From Mariprofundus sp. NF (GTDB lineage: Bacteria; Pseudomonadota; Zetaproteobacteria; Mariprofundales; Mariprofundaceae), in assembly GCF_013387455.1 (NCBI RefSeq), contig NZ_VWNC01000001.1:529887-593886 (forward strand): a DNA stretch of 64,000 nucleotides. Reading direction: 5' to 3'. A program made the position numbers and the translations under genes. Under the pieces are notes generated by a model. It was not told where the DNA came from. It searched no databases and worked only from the letters and a program-made list of their open reading frames with translations. Positions 37,415 to 46,414 of this stretch are shown piece after piece. The number at the start of each line of letters is the position of its first letter. Position 1 is the stretch's first letter.

Positions 37415-37440
37415 GAAGTAGAGGAAGTGGAGGGGAGAAA

Positions 37441-37475
37441 GAAAAGCAGGGGCCTTGTGCCCCTGCTTTTTTATT
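37441..37475. terminator. bidirectional intrinsic terminator between pit and phoU
   Basis: AAAAGCAGGGGC/GCCCCTGCTTTT stem with a TT loop and T/A runs on both sides; serves the convergent pit and pst-phoU operons. Confidence 0.9.
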
Positions 37476-37499
37476 TGTAGCCGTTAAACTGGGTAGTGA

Positions 37500-38210
37500 T
37501 TAAACCTCTTCATCCAGTTCGCCGCTGACAATTGCAGTCGCGGTTTTATGGTCGATATGGCGAATATCATTACCCTTAACCATATAGATCACCATCTCAG
37601 CCACATTGACTGCGTGATCGCCAATGCGTTCAAGGTCTCTGGCAATATTGGATGCGATCAGTGCAGCCGTGATCTGACGCGGATCCTCAAGCATGTAGGT
37701 GAGAAATTCGCGCTGCATGGCTTTGTACATCTCATCAATCCTTTTATCGCCATCAATACATTTAAGCGCCGCATCCACATCACCGCGGGCGAATGCATCC
37801 AGTGCATCCCTAAGCTGGGTGAGTACCACTTCAGAGAGACGCTGTAGTGATGTCACCTGCATCAGCGGATGATCTTCGGTGTCGAGCATGTTCTCAGCGA
37901 TGTCTTCAGCCAGATCACCCATGCGCTCAAGATCAGTCACTACCTTGATCGTAGTCATCACGAAACGCAGGTCGCTGGCGGCAGGCTGGCGCAGAGCCAG
38001 CATGGTACGTGTCATCTCATCGATCTCGATCTCCATTGCATTAATGGTATGGTCGCGTTCGATTACCTTATGGGCCCGTTTAGCATCATGTTTAATCAGG
38101 GAGTTCATGGAGCGCTTGGTCGCTTTCTCAACCAGACCACCCATGGCGAGCACCTTATCTTTCAGCTCGTTCATTTCATCTTCAAATCGTTTAATCGTAT
38201 GTGTTTTCAT
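37500..38210 (-). CDS. phoU: phosphate signalling regulator PhoU
   Basis: The 236-aa protein has the two PhoU three-helix repeats with the (E/D)xxx(D/E) metal-binding motifs in DRxxNxxE-like DHTINAMEIEIDE and ARDLERIGDHAVNVAEMV. It links Pst transporter status to PhoR, repressing the Pho response when phosphate is plentiful. It is the last gene of the pstSCAB-phoU operon. Confidence 0.95.
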   Translation of the reverse strand: MKTHTIKRFEDEMNELKDKVLAMGGLVEKATKRSMNSLIKHDAKRAHKVIERDHTINAMEIEIDEMTRTMLALRQPAASDLRFVMTTIKVVTDLERMGDLAEDIAENMLDTEDHPLMQVTSLQRLSEVVLTQLRDALDAFARGDVDAALKCIDGDKRIDEMYKAMQREFLTYMLEDPRQITAALIASNIARDLERIGDHAVNVAEMVIYMVKGNDIRHIDHKTATAIVSGELDEEV

Positions 38211-38220
38211 GGTTCTATCC

Positions 38221-38994
38221 TTAACCGAAACGGCCGGTAATATAATCTTCAGTCTTCTGGTTCGCAGGAGCTGTGAAGATAGTGTGGGTATCGTTGAATT
38301 CCATCAGATCGCCAAGATAGAAGTAGGCGGTGTAATCGGAGACACGGGCTGCCTGCTGCATGTTATGGGTGACGATGACGATAGTGTACTCCTCTTTCAA
38401 CTCATCCATCAGCTCTTCAATCTTGGCTGTGGCAATCGGATCAAGGGCTGAACACGGTTCATCCATCAGAATGACCTCAGGTTTCACAGCAATGGTGCGG
38501 GCAATACAGAGGCGTTGCTGTTGGCCACCGGAGAGGGCGGTGCCGGGCTGTTGTAGTTTATCCTTCACCTCATCCCAGATGCTGGCACGTCGGAGGGCTG
38601 TTTCGACCAGCTCATCCATCTCAGCGCCATCTTTGACCATGCCGTGAATGCGCGGGGCATACGCGACATTTTCATAGATGCTTTTAGGGAAGGGGTTGGG
38701 CTTCTGGAACACCATGCCAACATAAGAGCGCAGCTGTACAACATCGACAGAGGGTGCATAGATATCCTGCCCATTGAGCAGTATCTCGCCCTCTACACGG
38801 CAGCCCGGAATGCGGTCATTCATACGATTTAGGGTGCGCAGGAAGGTGGACTTACCACAACCGGAGGGGCCGATAAATGCGGTTACTTTGCCTTTCTGGA
38901 TATCCAGATCGATGCCGTGCAGGGCTTCATAGTCGCCATACCAGAGTTTCAGATCCCGGATGGTGATAGTATTTTCTACGGTTGTCTTATTCAT
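38221..38994 (-). CDS. pstB: phosphate ABC transporter ATP-binding protein
   Basis: About 257 residues from ATG 38994, 8 bases after the pstA stop; a longer reading to 39048 would overlap pstA. Walker [11 protein letters not shown]-loop [13 protein letters not shown], signature [13 protein letters not shown], Walker [13 protein letters not shown] and the H-loop THNMQQ are all present. It energises high-affinity phosphate import. Confidence 0.97.
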   Translation of the reverse strand: MNKTTVENTITIRDLKLWYGDYEALHGIDLDIQKGKVTAFIGPSGCGKSTFLRTLNRMNDRIPGCRVEGEILLNGQDIYAPSVDVVQLRSYVGMVFQKPNPFPKSIYENVAYAPRIHGMVKDGAEMDELVETALRRASIWDEVKDKLQQPGTALSGGQQQRLCIARTIAVKPEVILMDEPCSALDPIATAKIEELMDELKEEYTIVIVTHNMQQAARVSDYTAYFYLGDLMEFNDTHTIFTAPANQKTEDYITGRFG

Positions 38995-39001
38995 GATGTC
39001 A

Positions 39002-40171
39002 TTACCACGTGTTCTCAGAACGATTTCTAAACTTAACGGCGACTGCATTGAGGGTCAGCAGTACAGCCAGCAGTACCATAATGCCTGCCGCAGTCCTCTC
39101 TTCAAAGGCGCGCAGTGATTCTGATGACCATGTATAGATCTGGGCAGGCAACACTGTGGTTGCTTCAAAGATCGATCCCGGCGCTTCCGGGATATAGGCC
39201 ATCATACCGACGATCAGTAGTGGCGCGGTTTCACCCATTGCCTGTGCCAGGCCGATGATTGAGCCGGTCAGAATACCCGGCATGGCCAGCGGCAGCACAT
39301 GATGCCAGACCACCTGCAGGCTGGATGCGCCAAGCCCGTAGGCCGCTTCACGGATTGAATCGGGTACAGCGCGAAGGGCAGCGCGTGTGGCGATGATAAT
39401 TACCGGCAGGGTCATCAATGCCAGCGTCAAACCACCCACCAGTGCCGAAGATCGCGGCACACCCATAAAGTTAATAAAGATCGCCAGCCCAAGCAGGCCG
39501 TAGAGGATCGAAGGAATCGCAGCCAGATTGTTGATATTTACCTCAATGATCTGGGTGAGTTTGTTATCCGGGGCAAACTCCTCCAGATAGATGGCTGTCA
39601 TCACACCGACCGGTACGGCAAAGAGCATGGTCAGTAATAGCACCAGTATTGAGCCGATGGCTGAGGCGAGAATACCCGCGTTCTCCGGCAGTTTTGAGTC
39701 GCCTTTAGTGAAGAAACCTGTGTTGAAGACAAGGCGAACGGTTCCCTCTTCCAGCATCTGATTGATCACTGTCTGGTATTTAGATTTTAGTCGGTGCCCT
39801 TCGTTGCCTTTGAGAAACTGATCAACACGGTTCTCTGCAAGCACCCACTCTTCACGATCTGTTCCCATCAACTCCGGGTTGTCACGCATCTGATTGGGTA
39901 CAAGGCGTAGCCAGGTTTTACTGACCAGTGTTTTATATTGTCTGTCGACCGCCCTGTTGTAGTTGTTCATGGTCGCTTCACTGTAGTGAACATTGACCTT
40001 GATCTCCGCCTGCTGGAATGCAGGCAGACCCTTGCCGATGATATCTACGAAGAAGAAGAGAAGAAATGCCAGTGCAAATGTAATGGCAGCCAGTCCGTAG
40101 AACTTAAAACGTTTGTCGGCCCGGTCACGTTTACGTTTGCGGGCATCAGCTTGAAAACCATGTTGTGACAT
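39002..40171 (-). CDS. pstA: phosphate ABC transporter permease
   Basis: About 389 residues from ATG 40171, immediately after the pstC stop. The C-terminal permease core carries the EAA-loop region ([28 protein letters not shown]). It is about 90 residues longer than E. coli PstA because of a hydrophilic region between the first membrane helix and the core (about residues 55-170), probably periplasmic. Confidence 0.93.
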   Translation of the reverse strand: MSQHGFQADARKRKRDRADKRFKFYGLAAITFALAFLLFFFVDIIGKGLPAFQQAEIKVNVHYSEATMNNYNRAVDRQYKTLVSKTWLRLVPNQMRDNPELMGTDREEWVLAENRVDQFLKGNEGHRLKSKYQTVINQMLEEGTVRLVFNTGFFTKGDSKLPENAGILASAIGSILVLLLTMLFAVPVGVMTAIYLEEFAPDNKLTQIIEVNINNLAAIPSILYGLLGLAIFINFMGVPRSSALVGGLTLALMTLPVIIIATRAALRAVPDSIREAAYGLGASSLQVVWHHVLPLAMPGILTGSIIGLAQAMGETAPLLIVGMMAYIPEAPGSIFEATTVLPAQIYTWSSESLRAFEERTAAGIMVLLAVLLTLNAVAVKFRNRSENTW

Positions 40172-40172
40172 C

Positions 40173-41417
40173 TTATTCGTACCTCTGCTTGAATTTGCGT
40201 ACGACAATGCTTGAGACAATATTCAGCATCAGGGTGATCAGAAGCAGTACAAATCCGAGTGCAAAAGCTGACTGCGTAAAGGCCGAATCAAACTCCTGAT
40301 CACCTGTCAGTGCCTCTACAATCTTCACCGTTACCGTGGTGATTCCCTCCAGCGGATTGGCAGTGAGGTTGGGGCGCAGGCCTGCAGCCATCACCACAAT
40401 CATTGTTTCACCGATGGCACGTGAGGTAGCCAGAAGAAAAGCAGCGACAATGCCGGGCAGGGCGGCAGGCAGAACAATATGGCGAATGGTTTCGGCTTTG
40501 GTGGTGCCCAGCGCCAGTGAACCATCACGCAATCCCTGAGGCACGGCAGTGATTACATCATCGGAGAGTGAGGAGACAAACGGAATAATCATCACACCCA
40601 TGATCAGGCCGGGAGCCAGTGCATTGGTGTAGTCCGCCTCAAGGCCGAGTGCATGGGCGGCTTTTACAACCAGTGGGCTGATGGTGATGGCTGCGAAGAA
40701 GCCGTAAACTACAGTAGGGATACCAGCGAGAATCTCCAGCATCGGTTTGAGTCTGCCGCGTGCCGCGTGTGAAGCATATTCAGACATGTAGATCGCTGAA
40801 AACAGCCCTACAGGTACGGCCACCAGCAAGGCGATGGCGGTAATCATAAAGGTGCCGGCAAAGATCGGCACCGCACCGAATGCTGGTGGGGTCATTCCCG
40901 CTGTGTCGCGGCCCGCACCAATCAGGAATGCTGTATCAGGCTCCCACTTGGTGCCGGTAATGAAATCCCAGAATGAGATGACCTGAAAGAACCTGACCGA
41001 TTCAAACACAACCGAAAGCACAATGCCGAGTGTGGTAAGGATGGAGATACTGGCGGCAGCGATGAGCAGGGCGGTTGCGACCTTCTCTACCTTTTCACGT
41101 GCCCTGAACTCTACATTGATATGACGTAGTCCATACCAGAGACCGGCAGCACCGATGGTGAACATGGTAGCCAGTAGCATCGGGGCAGGGATGGTGAACA
41201 GGCCAAAGAGATGGGCGGCACTGAAAACAAGGCCGCTGAGCATGGCGGGCAGAGCCAGCCAGATCACGGCATACCAGCCATAATAGCCGGGCAGGGAGTG
41301 CAGACGAGAGCCATCCTTCTCGCTACCCAGAGCTCTACTGCGAGCCACCATGAATGCAGTGATAGCCAGCGGAATCAGACCGCCAAAAAGCCAGAAAAAC
41401 AGATCTGAATATATCAT
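40173..41417 (-). CDS. pstC: phosphate ABC transporter permease
   Basis: The 414-aa permease has an N-terminal extension with extra membrane helices before the conserved core (YMSEYAS, EILAGIPTVVYGFFA, and the EAA loop AVPQGLRDGSLALGTTKAETIRHIVLP). It is longer than E. coli PstC (319 aa). The pstS gene ends 118 bases upstream with a terminator in between, so permease genes are probably expressed by readthrough. Confidence 0.94.
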   Translation of the reverse strand: MIYSDLFFWLFGGLIPLAITAFMVARSRALGSEKDGSRLHSLPGYYGWYAVIWLALPAMLSGLVFSAAHLFGLFTIPAPMLLATMFTIGAAGLWYGLRHINVEFRAREKVEKVATALLIAAASISILTTLGIVLSVVFESVRFFQVISFWDFITGTKWEPDTAFLIGAGRDTAGMTPPAFGAVPIFAGTFMITAIALLVAVPVGLFSAIYMSEYASHAARGRLKPMLEILAGIPTVVYGFFAAITISPLVVKAAHALGLEADYTNALAPGLIMGVMIIPFVSSLSDDVITAVPQGLRDGSLALGTTKAETIRHIVLPAALPGIVAAFLLATSRAIGETMIVVMAAGLRPNLTANPLEGITTVTVKIVEALTGDQEFDSAFTQSAFALGFVLLLITLMLNIVSSIVVRKFKQRYE

Positions 41418-41483
41418 TGCTGGCCTGCTGTATCTCTATCTTGAATGAACAAACTTTTCTCCATATATAACGGGTTGTTAAAT

Positions 41484-41518
41484 AAGAAAAAACTGGCCGG
41501 AGATGCTCCGGCCAGTTC
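41484..41518 (-). terminator. intrinsic terminator between pstS and pstC
   Basis: On the minus strand GAACTGGCCGGAG/CTCCGGCCAGTTTTTTC forms a 10-bp stem followed by a T run. It likely attenuates transcription, giving more PstS than permease. Confidence 0.85.
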
Positions 41519-41535
41519 ATCTTTGGGGATGAGCC

Positions 41536-42588
41536 TTATTTCTTGGTAAGATCTTCAGGTTTCATGTTGGTCAGGTTTGCAGCCTGAGCACGGTACTTCG
41601 AACGCATGGCCTCAGGCAGTGCGATCAGACCGATCTCGGTGCAGGCTCCATCATCACCAACCATCTGCTCAGAGGTGAAGAGATTAACGTACTCTTTCAT
41701 GCCCGGAACCTTCTCCATGTGAGACTTCTTGATGTAGAAGTAGAGTGAGCGGGAGAGTTTGTATGAACCATCCTGAACAGCTGCAGGGGATGGCGCTATA
41801 CCCTTGATGGTTGCCGCGGCAATGCGATCAGAATTCTCTGCGAGGTATGAGTAGCCGAAAATGCCGAGTGCTTCAGGGTCTTTGGTCAGTTTCTGAACAA
41901 TCAGGTTATCATTTTCGCCGGATGGAACGTAAACACCGTCCTGACGTACTTCATGATACTTCTTGTACTTCTTGTTGGCTTTCTGATCAGCCTTGTAGAG
42001 GTTGGTATAAACATCCATCTTCTTGGCCACTGCTTTCATGGTCAGGTCTTCAAATGCATCACGGGTACCGGATGATGTTGGCGGGCCGTAGAAGGTGATT
42101 TTGCGGTGGGGCAGGCTGGCATCAATCTCGTTCCAGTAGCGGTAAGGGTTAGCAATCAGAGCAGTGCCCTCTTTGTTGGGTACTTCCGCAGCCACAGCCA
42201 GCAGAATCTGTTTGCGGGTCAGGTTTAGAGGCGCTGTATCTTTGCTCTGGGCCAGTGCAATGCCGTCATAACCGACAACAACTTCAGTAATATATTTGAC
42301 GCCGTTTTCCTGACATGTCTTGTACTCTTTCGCCTTCATACGACGTGAAGCGTTGGTGATGTCAGGCGTATCCATGCCATTGCCTGCGCAGAACAGCTTC
42401 ATGCCGCCGCCGGAACCGGTGGACTCAACAACCGGAGTTTTGAACTTGGTGGTAGCACCCAGCTCTTCAGCCACATAGCTGGAGAAGGGGTAAACTGTGG
42501 ATGAGCCGACGATATGAATCTGTTCGCTGGCCTGTACTGCATTGGCGCCAATCAGCAGTGCTGCGGTTGCCATGATGATTTTTTTCAT
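41536..42588 (-). CDS. pstS: phosphate ABC transporter substrate-binding protein
   Basis: The 350-aa periplasmic protein has a signal peptide (MKKIIMATAALLIGANAVQA) and phosphate-binding loops IVGSSTVYPFSS and STGSGGGMKLFC, plus GPPTSSGTRDAFEDL. It resembles the PstS subgroup that binds phosphate in marine proteobacteria. Direct TGTCA repeats lie upstream, but they point away from the gene. Confidence 0.95.
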   Translation of the reverse strand: MKKIIMATAALLIGANAVQASEQIHIVGSSTVYPFSSYVAEELGATTKFKTPVVESTGSGGGMKLFCAGNGMDTPDITNASRRMKAKEYKTCQENGVKYITEVVVGYDGIALAQSKDTAPLNLTRKQILLAVAAEVPNKEGTALIANPYRYWNEIDASLPHRKITFYGPPTSSGTRDAFEDLTMKAVAKKMDVYTNLYKADQKANKKYKKYHEVRQDGVYVPSGENDNLIVQKLTKDPEALGIFGYSYLAENSDRIAAATIKGIAPSPAAVQDGSYKLSRSLYFYIKKSHMEKVPGMKEYVNLFTSEQMVGDDGACTEIGLIALPEAMRSKYRAQAANLTNMKPEDLTKK

Positions 42589-42672
42589 TTGAGAAGTTGC
42601 TCCTATTCTTGATAGAGGTCAGGGATTTGCCGAGGTCACGCCTCTGCGTTTTTGTAACTGGGCGAACCCTGT

Positions 42673-42754
42673 TGTCAGTTTGTGTCAACGATGTGTCATA
42701 CAGAGCGGGATGGGCGCATGACTTAAATGAGTCACATATGTCATATTGGTGTCA
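42673..42754 (+). promoter_or_regulatory. Pho-box-like TGTCA clusters between pstS and the hairpin array
   Basis: TGTCA occurs at 42673, 42683 and 42694 and again at 42739 and 42750 (last pair 11 bp apart). All are oriented to the plus strand, opposite to pstS, toward the hairpin array. No good -10 hexamer is found at the usual distance in either direction. Confidence 0.5.
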
Positions 42755-42784
42755 TATAGGCTGAACGATGTTGTCACCCCATGC

Positions 42785-43170
42785 TTCGCTTTAGCGGTAA
42801 AGACAAATCCTCAGGATAGAGGAATTGGACGGCCACAGGCCGCCCGCAGGGTGAGGCCCATGGATAATCCGAATCACCATTAGGCAGGATAGCCTAATGG
42901 GACGAGCTTCAGCTCGCCCATCGGGTGAGGGCCAGGAAGGCCCGAATCACAAATCTACAGGATTGTAGATTTCATAGCGCACATCCGTGTGCGCCACCCT
43001 TACAGGGCGCAGGCGTGCCATTGTGCTCTCCTGCACAATGATGGACGAGCTTCAGCTCGCCCGCAGGGTGAGATACATGGATGACCCGAATCACAATCCG
43101 GCAGGACAGCCGGATTGGACTCGCTTTAGCGAGCCCGCAGGGTGAGGGTCATGGATGACCCGAATCACAA
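42785..43170. repeat. array of ~73-bp three-hairpin repeat units
   Basis: Four to five units share hairpin A (loop AGGAYA), hairpin B, junction CCCGCAGGGTGAG, hairpin C (loop ATGGAT or AGGAA) and CGAATCAC. CGAATCAC-type ends occur at 42870, 42943, 43087 and 43161. Stems differ between units yet stay complementary, e.g. CATTAGGC/GCCTAATG, AAATCTAC/GTAGATTT, CATTGTGC/GCACAATG and AATCCGGC/GCCGGATT for hairpin A. The third unit lacks hairpin C. This array and the upstream TGTCA clusters fill the 670-base gene-free stretch 42589-43258. Confidence 0.8.
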
Positions 43171-43204
43171 TGGCTGAAAAGTGTTGCCATGTTTAAGTCT
43201 GAAC

Positions 43205-43236
43205 CAAAAAAAAGGCCGGGACAGATCCCGGCCTCT
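43205..43236 (-). terminator. intrinsic terminator of porin 1
   Basis: On the minus strand GGCCGGGA/TCCCGGCC stem followed by TTTTTTTT. Confidence 0.9.
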
Positions 43237-43258
43237 CCTGTTGATCGTAGTTGAACGT

Positions 43259-44410
43259 TTACAGTTTAACCTGAGTGTAGATACCTACGCGGTTGTCTTT
43301 ATCCGTTGTGGTTGCAACACCACCACGGCCAGTCAGCTTGCTTGAGTCAACAACAGCAGCGATGGTGACGTTTTTAACCGGGCTGTATTCAATACCGGCA
43401 ACATAACGAGTGACCTTCTCCTGCGTTACGTTGGCAATGCCACCACTGTAACTTTTGTTTTTCAGAGATTCGAAGCGACCGAACACGCCGAAGTCGCCGC
43501 CAACTTTGGCCCAGCCCCAGAGAGCCATGCCGCGGGATTTCACTTCATCACCAGCAAGCGCGGTTGCGAAGTTTGAGCTGACATTACCACCGTGTTTGGT
43601 AGAAGCAGTTGCAGAACCGGCTTTATCGTTGTTCATCAGGTAGTTAGCGCCAAGGCGGAACTCTTTCGTGCCGTAAGAGGCCATGACCTGAGCCAGAGTG
43701 GAGCGTACGCCTGATGTAGCAACGTTAGCGATGTTTGTCTTGGTCGCTTTGTAGCCATTCATGTACTGGAAATCGATATCCAGCCCTTTGAGCGGGTGCA
43801 GACCGATACGGCTGTTGTAATCGATGCCGTTCAGGCCGGCTCCAGGATTACCTGTGCCATAGCCGGTACCGTTGGTAGCGGTGACGAAGTAGTCAACCAT
43901 ACCGTCAAGAAGCTTACCCTTCAGGCCGAAACCGAGGTCAGCGGAGGTGTCGAACTTGTACTGATCAGACATTACCTTGGCAACATAACGGTGTTTCCAG
44001 AGGCTCTGTTCATAGTCGATCCACGGGGTATGAGACTGACCGATACGCAGTACAGCGGCTTTACCAGCCAGCTTGCCCTCTACATAGGCGTATTTCAGAT
44101 AGATATTCTGCTGTTTACCAAGTGTGCCCTCATGGCCCACATCTGTGGTGAAACGCATCATCCAGTCTTCGTTCATCTGGTACTTGGCGGTGAAGTAGGC
44201 GCGATCGACAGCCATGCCAGTGGTTTTGGTCTTAACGCTGTTACCGGCAGTGATGCGGTCATCAGTCTGCTGAAAGGTGTTGAGGTAAAACAGTGCTTCG
44301 AGTTTAAGTTTGCTTTCACCATCGTCGTAAACATTCACACCGCCAGCGATTGCCGGCGTTGCGAAGGCTACCATTGCAGCTGCTGCGACTGTTTTGATTG
44401 ATGCTTTCAA
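43259..44410 (-). CDS. porin, copy 1 (probably phosphate-regulated)
   Basis: The 383-aa outer-membrane protein begins with TTG 44410 (AGGAG 6 bases upstream) and a signal peptide ending TPAIAGG. The rest alternates short amphipathic strands typical of a 16-strand-type barrel (KLKLEALFYLNTFQ, RAYFTAKYQMNEDWMMRFTTD, GIEYSPVKNVTIAAVVD), ending in KL. Location beside pstS and divergent TGTCA boxes upstream suggest a phosphate-starvation porin, comparable in role to PhoE/OprP but not clearly of those families. Confidence 0.8.
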   Translation of the reverse strand: MKASIKTVAAAAMVAFATPAIAGGVNVYDDGESKLKLEALFYLNTFQQTDDRITAGNSVKTKTTGMAVDRAYFTAKYQMNEDWMMRFTTDVGHEGTLGKQQNIYLKYAYVEGKLAGKAAVLRIGQSHTPWIDYEQSLWKHRYVAKVMSDQYKFDTSADLGFGLKGKLLDGMVDYFVTATNGTGYGTGNPGAGLNGIDYNSRIGLHPLKGLDIDFQYMNGYKATKTNIANVATSGVRSTLAQVMASYGTKEFRLGANYLMNNDKAGSATASTKHGGNVSSNFATALAGDEVKSRGMALWGWAKVGGDFGVFGRFESLKNKSYSGGIANVTQEKVTRYVAGIEYSPVKNVTIAAVVDSSKLTGRGGVATTTDKDNRVGIYTQVKL

Positions 44411-44474
44411 GTTGATCTCCTGTTGATCTGTAAGTCCCTGAATTTGGGTTGCGGCGAACGTTAGGAGGTCATTA

Positions 44475-44512
44475 TGTCATCAGTATGTCATTGCTGTGAC
44501 AGCAATATGACA
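44475..44512. promoter_or_regulatory. palindromic pair of Pho-box dimers upstream of porin 1
   Basis: TGTCAT at 44475 and 44486 (plus orientation, 11 bp apart) face GTGACA at 44496 and ATGACA at 44507 (minus orientation, 11 bp apart). The minus pair points at porin 1; the hexamer at the expected -10 position (TACTGA) is weak, with CATAAT a little further on. Confidence 0.55.
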
Positions 44513-44535
44513 TGCTCTGTCTGTTGTTTTGCAGG

Positions 44536-44570
44536 CAAAAAAAAGGCCCGCACATTGTGCGGGCCTTTTG
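44536..44570. terminator. bidirectional intrinsic terminator after porin 2
   Basis: AAAAGGCCCGCAC/GTGCGGGCCTTTT stem with an A run on one side and a T run on the other, 22 bases beyond the porin 2 stop. Confidence 0.9.
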
Positions 44571-44591
44571 ATTGTGTCGCTATGTTTAAGC

Positions 44592-45713
44592 TTACAGGGC
44601 AACCTGAGTGAAGAGACCAAAACGGGTGTCTTTGTTGATGTCGGTTGAAACACCATTCACGTTTTTCAGTTTGGTTGAGTCAGCCACCAGTGCGAAGGTC
44701 ACACCCTTGGTTACAGTGTATTCAATACCACCCATGTAGCGGGCCAGTTTCTCTTTGGTCGCTGCATTGTTGAGTTTGGTGTTCATGTTTTCATAACGGG
44801 CAAATGCACCGAAACCACCGCCGAACTTGGCCCAGCCCCAGACTGCAAAGGCGTTGTTTTTAGCCACATCACCGGCTACAGCAGTAATGTATCCACTTCT
44901 GACATTACCGCCATGGCGAACTGATCCAGTTGCATCCACTGCTTTATCCTTGTTGCGGATATAGTTGCCACCGAGACGGAAATCATCAGTACCGTATGAG
45001 AGCATCGCCTGCATCAGCTGTGATTTTACACCCTGAACGGTAGAGGTCTTGGTACCACGTTTACCATCGCGGAACTGGAAGTCCAAAGTCAGTCCTTTAA
45101 CAGGGTAGAGGCCGATGCGGGCATTGAGATCAACTGAGTTGGCGCGAGCAGCATTGCCGTAACCAGTACCGTTGGTTTCAGTCACGAAGTATTTAACCAT
45201 GCCATCAGCCAGTGAGCCTTTCAGGCCAAAACCGAGATCAAATGAGTCATCAAATTTATATTTATCGGTGAATACCTGAGATGCATAACGGTGTTTCCAG
45301 AGGCCCTGCTCATAATCGATCCATGGGGTGTGTGACTGACCGACGCGCAGAACCAGTGCATCACCGGCCAGTTTACCTTCAAGGTATGCGGCTTTGAGGA
45401 ATACGTTCTGTTTCTTGCCTGCCAGAGACGGGTCGTTACCGGCATCGAGGGTGATGCGCATCATCCAGTCGTCGTTCATGAAATATTTGGCGGTGAAGTA
45501 GGCGCGATCAACAGCCATACCCACAGTTTTGGTGGTTGTAGTCGTTGCAGCGGTGATGGTCTGTGCTTTCTGGCTGTATGTGTTGAGGAACAGCAGTGCT
45601 TCGAGTTTGAGTTTGCTATCGCCCTCTTCAGCTACAGTAACGCCGCCGGCAAAGGCGGGTGTTGCAACGGCCATGATGGCAGCGGTTGCGATAGATTTCA
45701 TAGTCGTTTTCAA
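44592..45713 (-). CDS. porin, copy 2 (probably phosphate-regulated)
   Basis: A 373-aa paralogue of porin 1 with the same blocks (GGVTVAEEGDSKLKLEALLFLNTY, VDRAYFTAKYFMNDDWMMRITLD, PWIDYEQGLWKHRY). I place the start at TTG 45713 because GGGAGAG lies 6 bases upstream and porin 1 uses a TTG at the equivalent place (MK.S/T); a start at 45728 overlaps that site. Signal cleavage near TPAFAGG. The promoter upstream has two 11-bp TGTCA dimers. Confidence 0.8.
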   Translation of the reverse strand: MKTTMKSIATAAIMAVATPAFAGGVTVAEEGDSKLKLEALLFLNTYSQKAQTITAATTTTTKTVGMAVDRAYFTAKYFMNDDWMMRITLDAGNDPSLAGKKQNVFLKAAYLEGKLAGDALVLRVGQSHTPWIDYEQGLWKHRYASQVFTDKYKFDDSFDLGFGLKGSLADGMVKYFVTETNGTGYGNAARANSVDLNARIGLYPVKGLTLDFQFRDGKRGTKTSTVQGVKSQLMQAMLSYGTDDFRLGGNYIRNKDKAVDATGSVRHGGNVRSGYITAVAGDVAKNNAFAVWGWAKFGGGFGAFARYENMNTKLNNAATKEKLARYMGGIEYTVTKGVTFALVADSTKLKNVNGVSTDINKDTRFGLFTQVAL

Positions 45714-45770
45714 TTGATACTCTCCCATGCATGGTCATGCATTTTTTCTCCCTACTCGGAGTTGCACGGC

Positions 45771-45823
45771 ATCCTATTCTGCAATTGTGACAATTCAATG
45801 ACATTTAAGACATTGGCGTGACA
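45771..45823 (-). promoter_or_regulatory. Pho-type promoter of porin 2
   Basis: On the minus strand TGTCAC, TGTCTT, TGTCAT and TGTCAC occur with 11-9-11 spacing (5' ends at 45823, 45812, 45803 and 45792), and TAGGAT begins 16 bases after the last. The layout is the same as at 35354-35406. Confidence 0.7.
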
Positions 45824-45831
45824 TCTGTCCG

Positions 45832-45864
45832 TGTCATGTCGATGTCACAATCTCAATTCATATT
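45832..45864 (+). promoter_or_regulatory. Pho-type promoter of the cNMP-phoB-phoR operon
   Basis: TGTCAT at 45832 and TGTCAC at 45843 are 11 bp apart, with CATATT starting 16 bases after the second half-site, 37 bases before the first gene. Implies autoregulation of phoB-phoR. Confidence 0.6.
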
Positions 45865-45901
45865 GGCCGCACTTAAACGATAAGAGAGAAGAGGAGTGTG
45901 A

Positions 45902-46414
45902 ATGAGCACACAGCCGTTAGACCATGCCTTTGAGGCATCTATTAAATCGAACTCGCAGTATCGCAGATTCTCTGCTCTGCCACTCTGTGCCGATCTCTCC
46001 GATGATGAGAGCATGCAACTTTTTTCATCTCTGGAATCACGCCTCATCAGCGCAGGATCTGTTGTTTATGAGGCAGAGAGCCTTTCCGATCAGACGATCT
46101 ACCTGATTACGGATGGTTGTGCTTCTGTCTCCAGACCAGGCCACAATATCTATGCGCAGTTGCATGCGGGAGATCACTTTGGTCTCTACTCCTTTCTGGA
46201 TGACGAGCGGCAACATGCTGCGACGATTAAAGCGGTAACCGATCTGGAGCTGTTAACGATCAATCGCGTCTACTTTGATCTTATTACTCTGGAAGAGCCG
46301 CAGCTGGGTAATCAGATACTGCGATTTATGTTTCATCTGCTCTCCGGCAGGACACTTGAAGTGAGGTGTGAATATGCATCGATGCATGAATTTGAGACAG
46401 CTGGTGATGACTGA
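45902..46414 (+). CDS. cyclic nucleotide-binding domain protein in the phoBR operon
   Basis: The 170-aa protein is a Crp-type sensory beta-roll without a DNA-binding domain (ISAGSVVYEAESLSDQTIYLITDGCASV, LHAGDHFGLYSFLDDERQHAATIKAVTDLELLTI). The phosphate-binding cassette is degenerate (no GExAL...R-S/T-A), so it may not bind cyclic nucleotides. Its stop overlaps the phoB start (TGATG), showing coupling. A third component of the PhoBR switch is a reasonable inference. Confidence 0.75.
   Translation: MSTQPLDHAFEASIKSNSQYRRFSALPLCADLSDDESMQLFSSLESRLISAGSVVYEAESLSDQTIYLITDGCASVSRPGHNIYAQLHAGDHFGLYSFLDDERQHAATIKAVTDLELLTINRVYFDLITLEEPQLGNQILRFMFHLLSGRTLEVRCEYASMHEFETAGDD

Noticed and set aside
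42785..43170. CRISPR array in the pstS-porin spacer
   Set aside because: Repeat units are adjoining hairpins with internal variation, without identical repeats separated by unique spacers, and no cas genes are near.
42589..43258. Origin of replication or phage attachment site in the hairpin-rich spacer
   Set aside because: No DnaA boxes, dnaA/dnaN, tRNA or integrase; hairpin units explain the structure.
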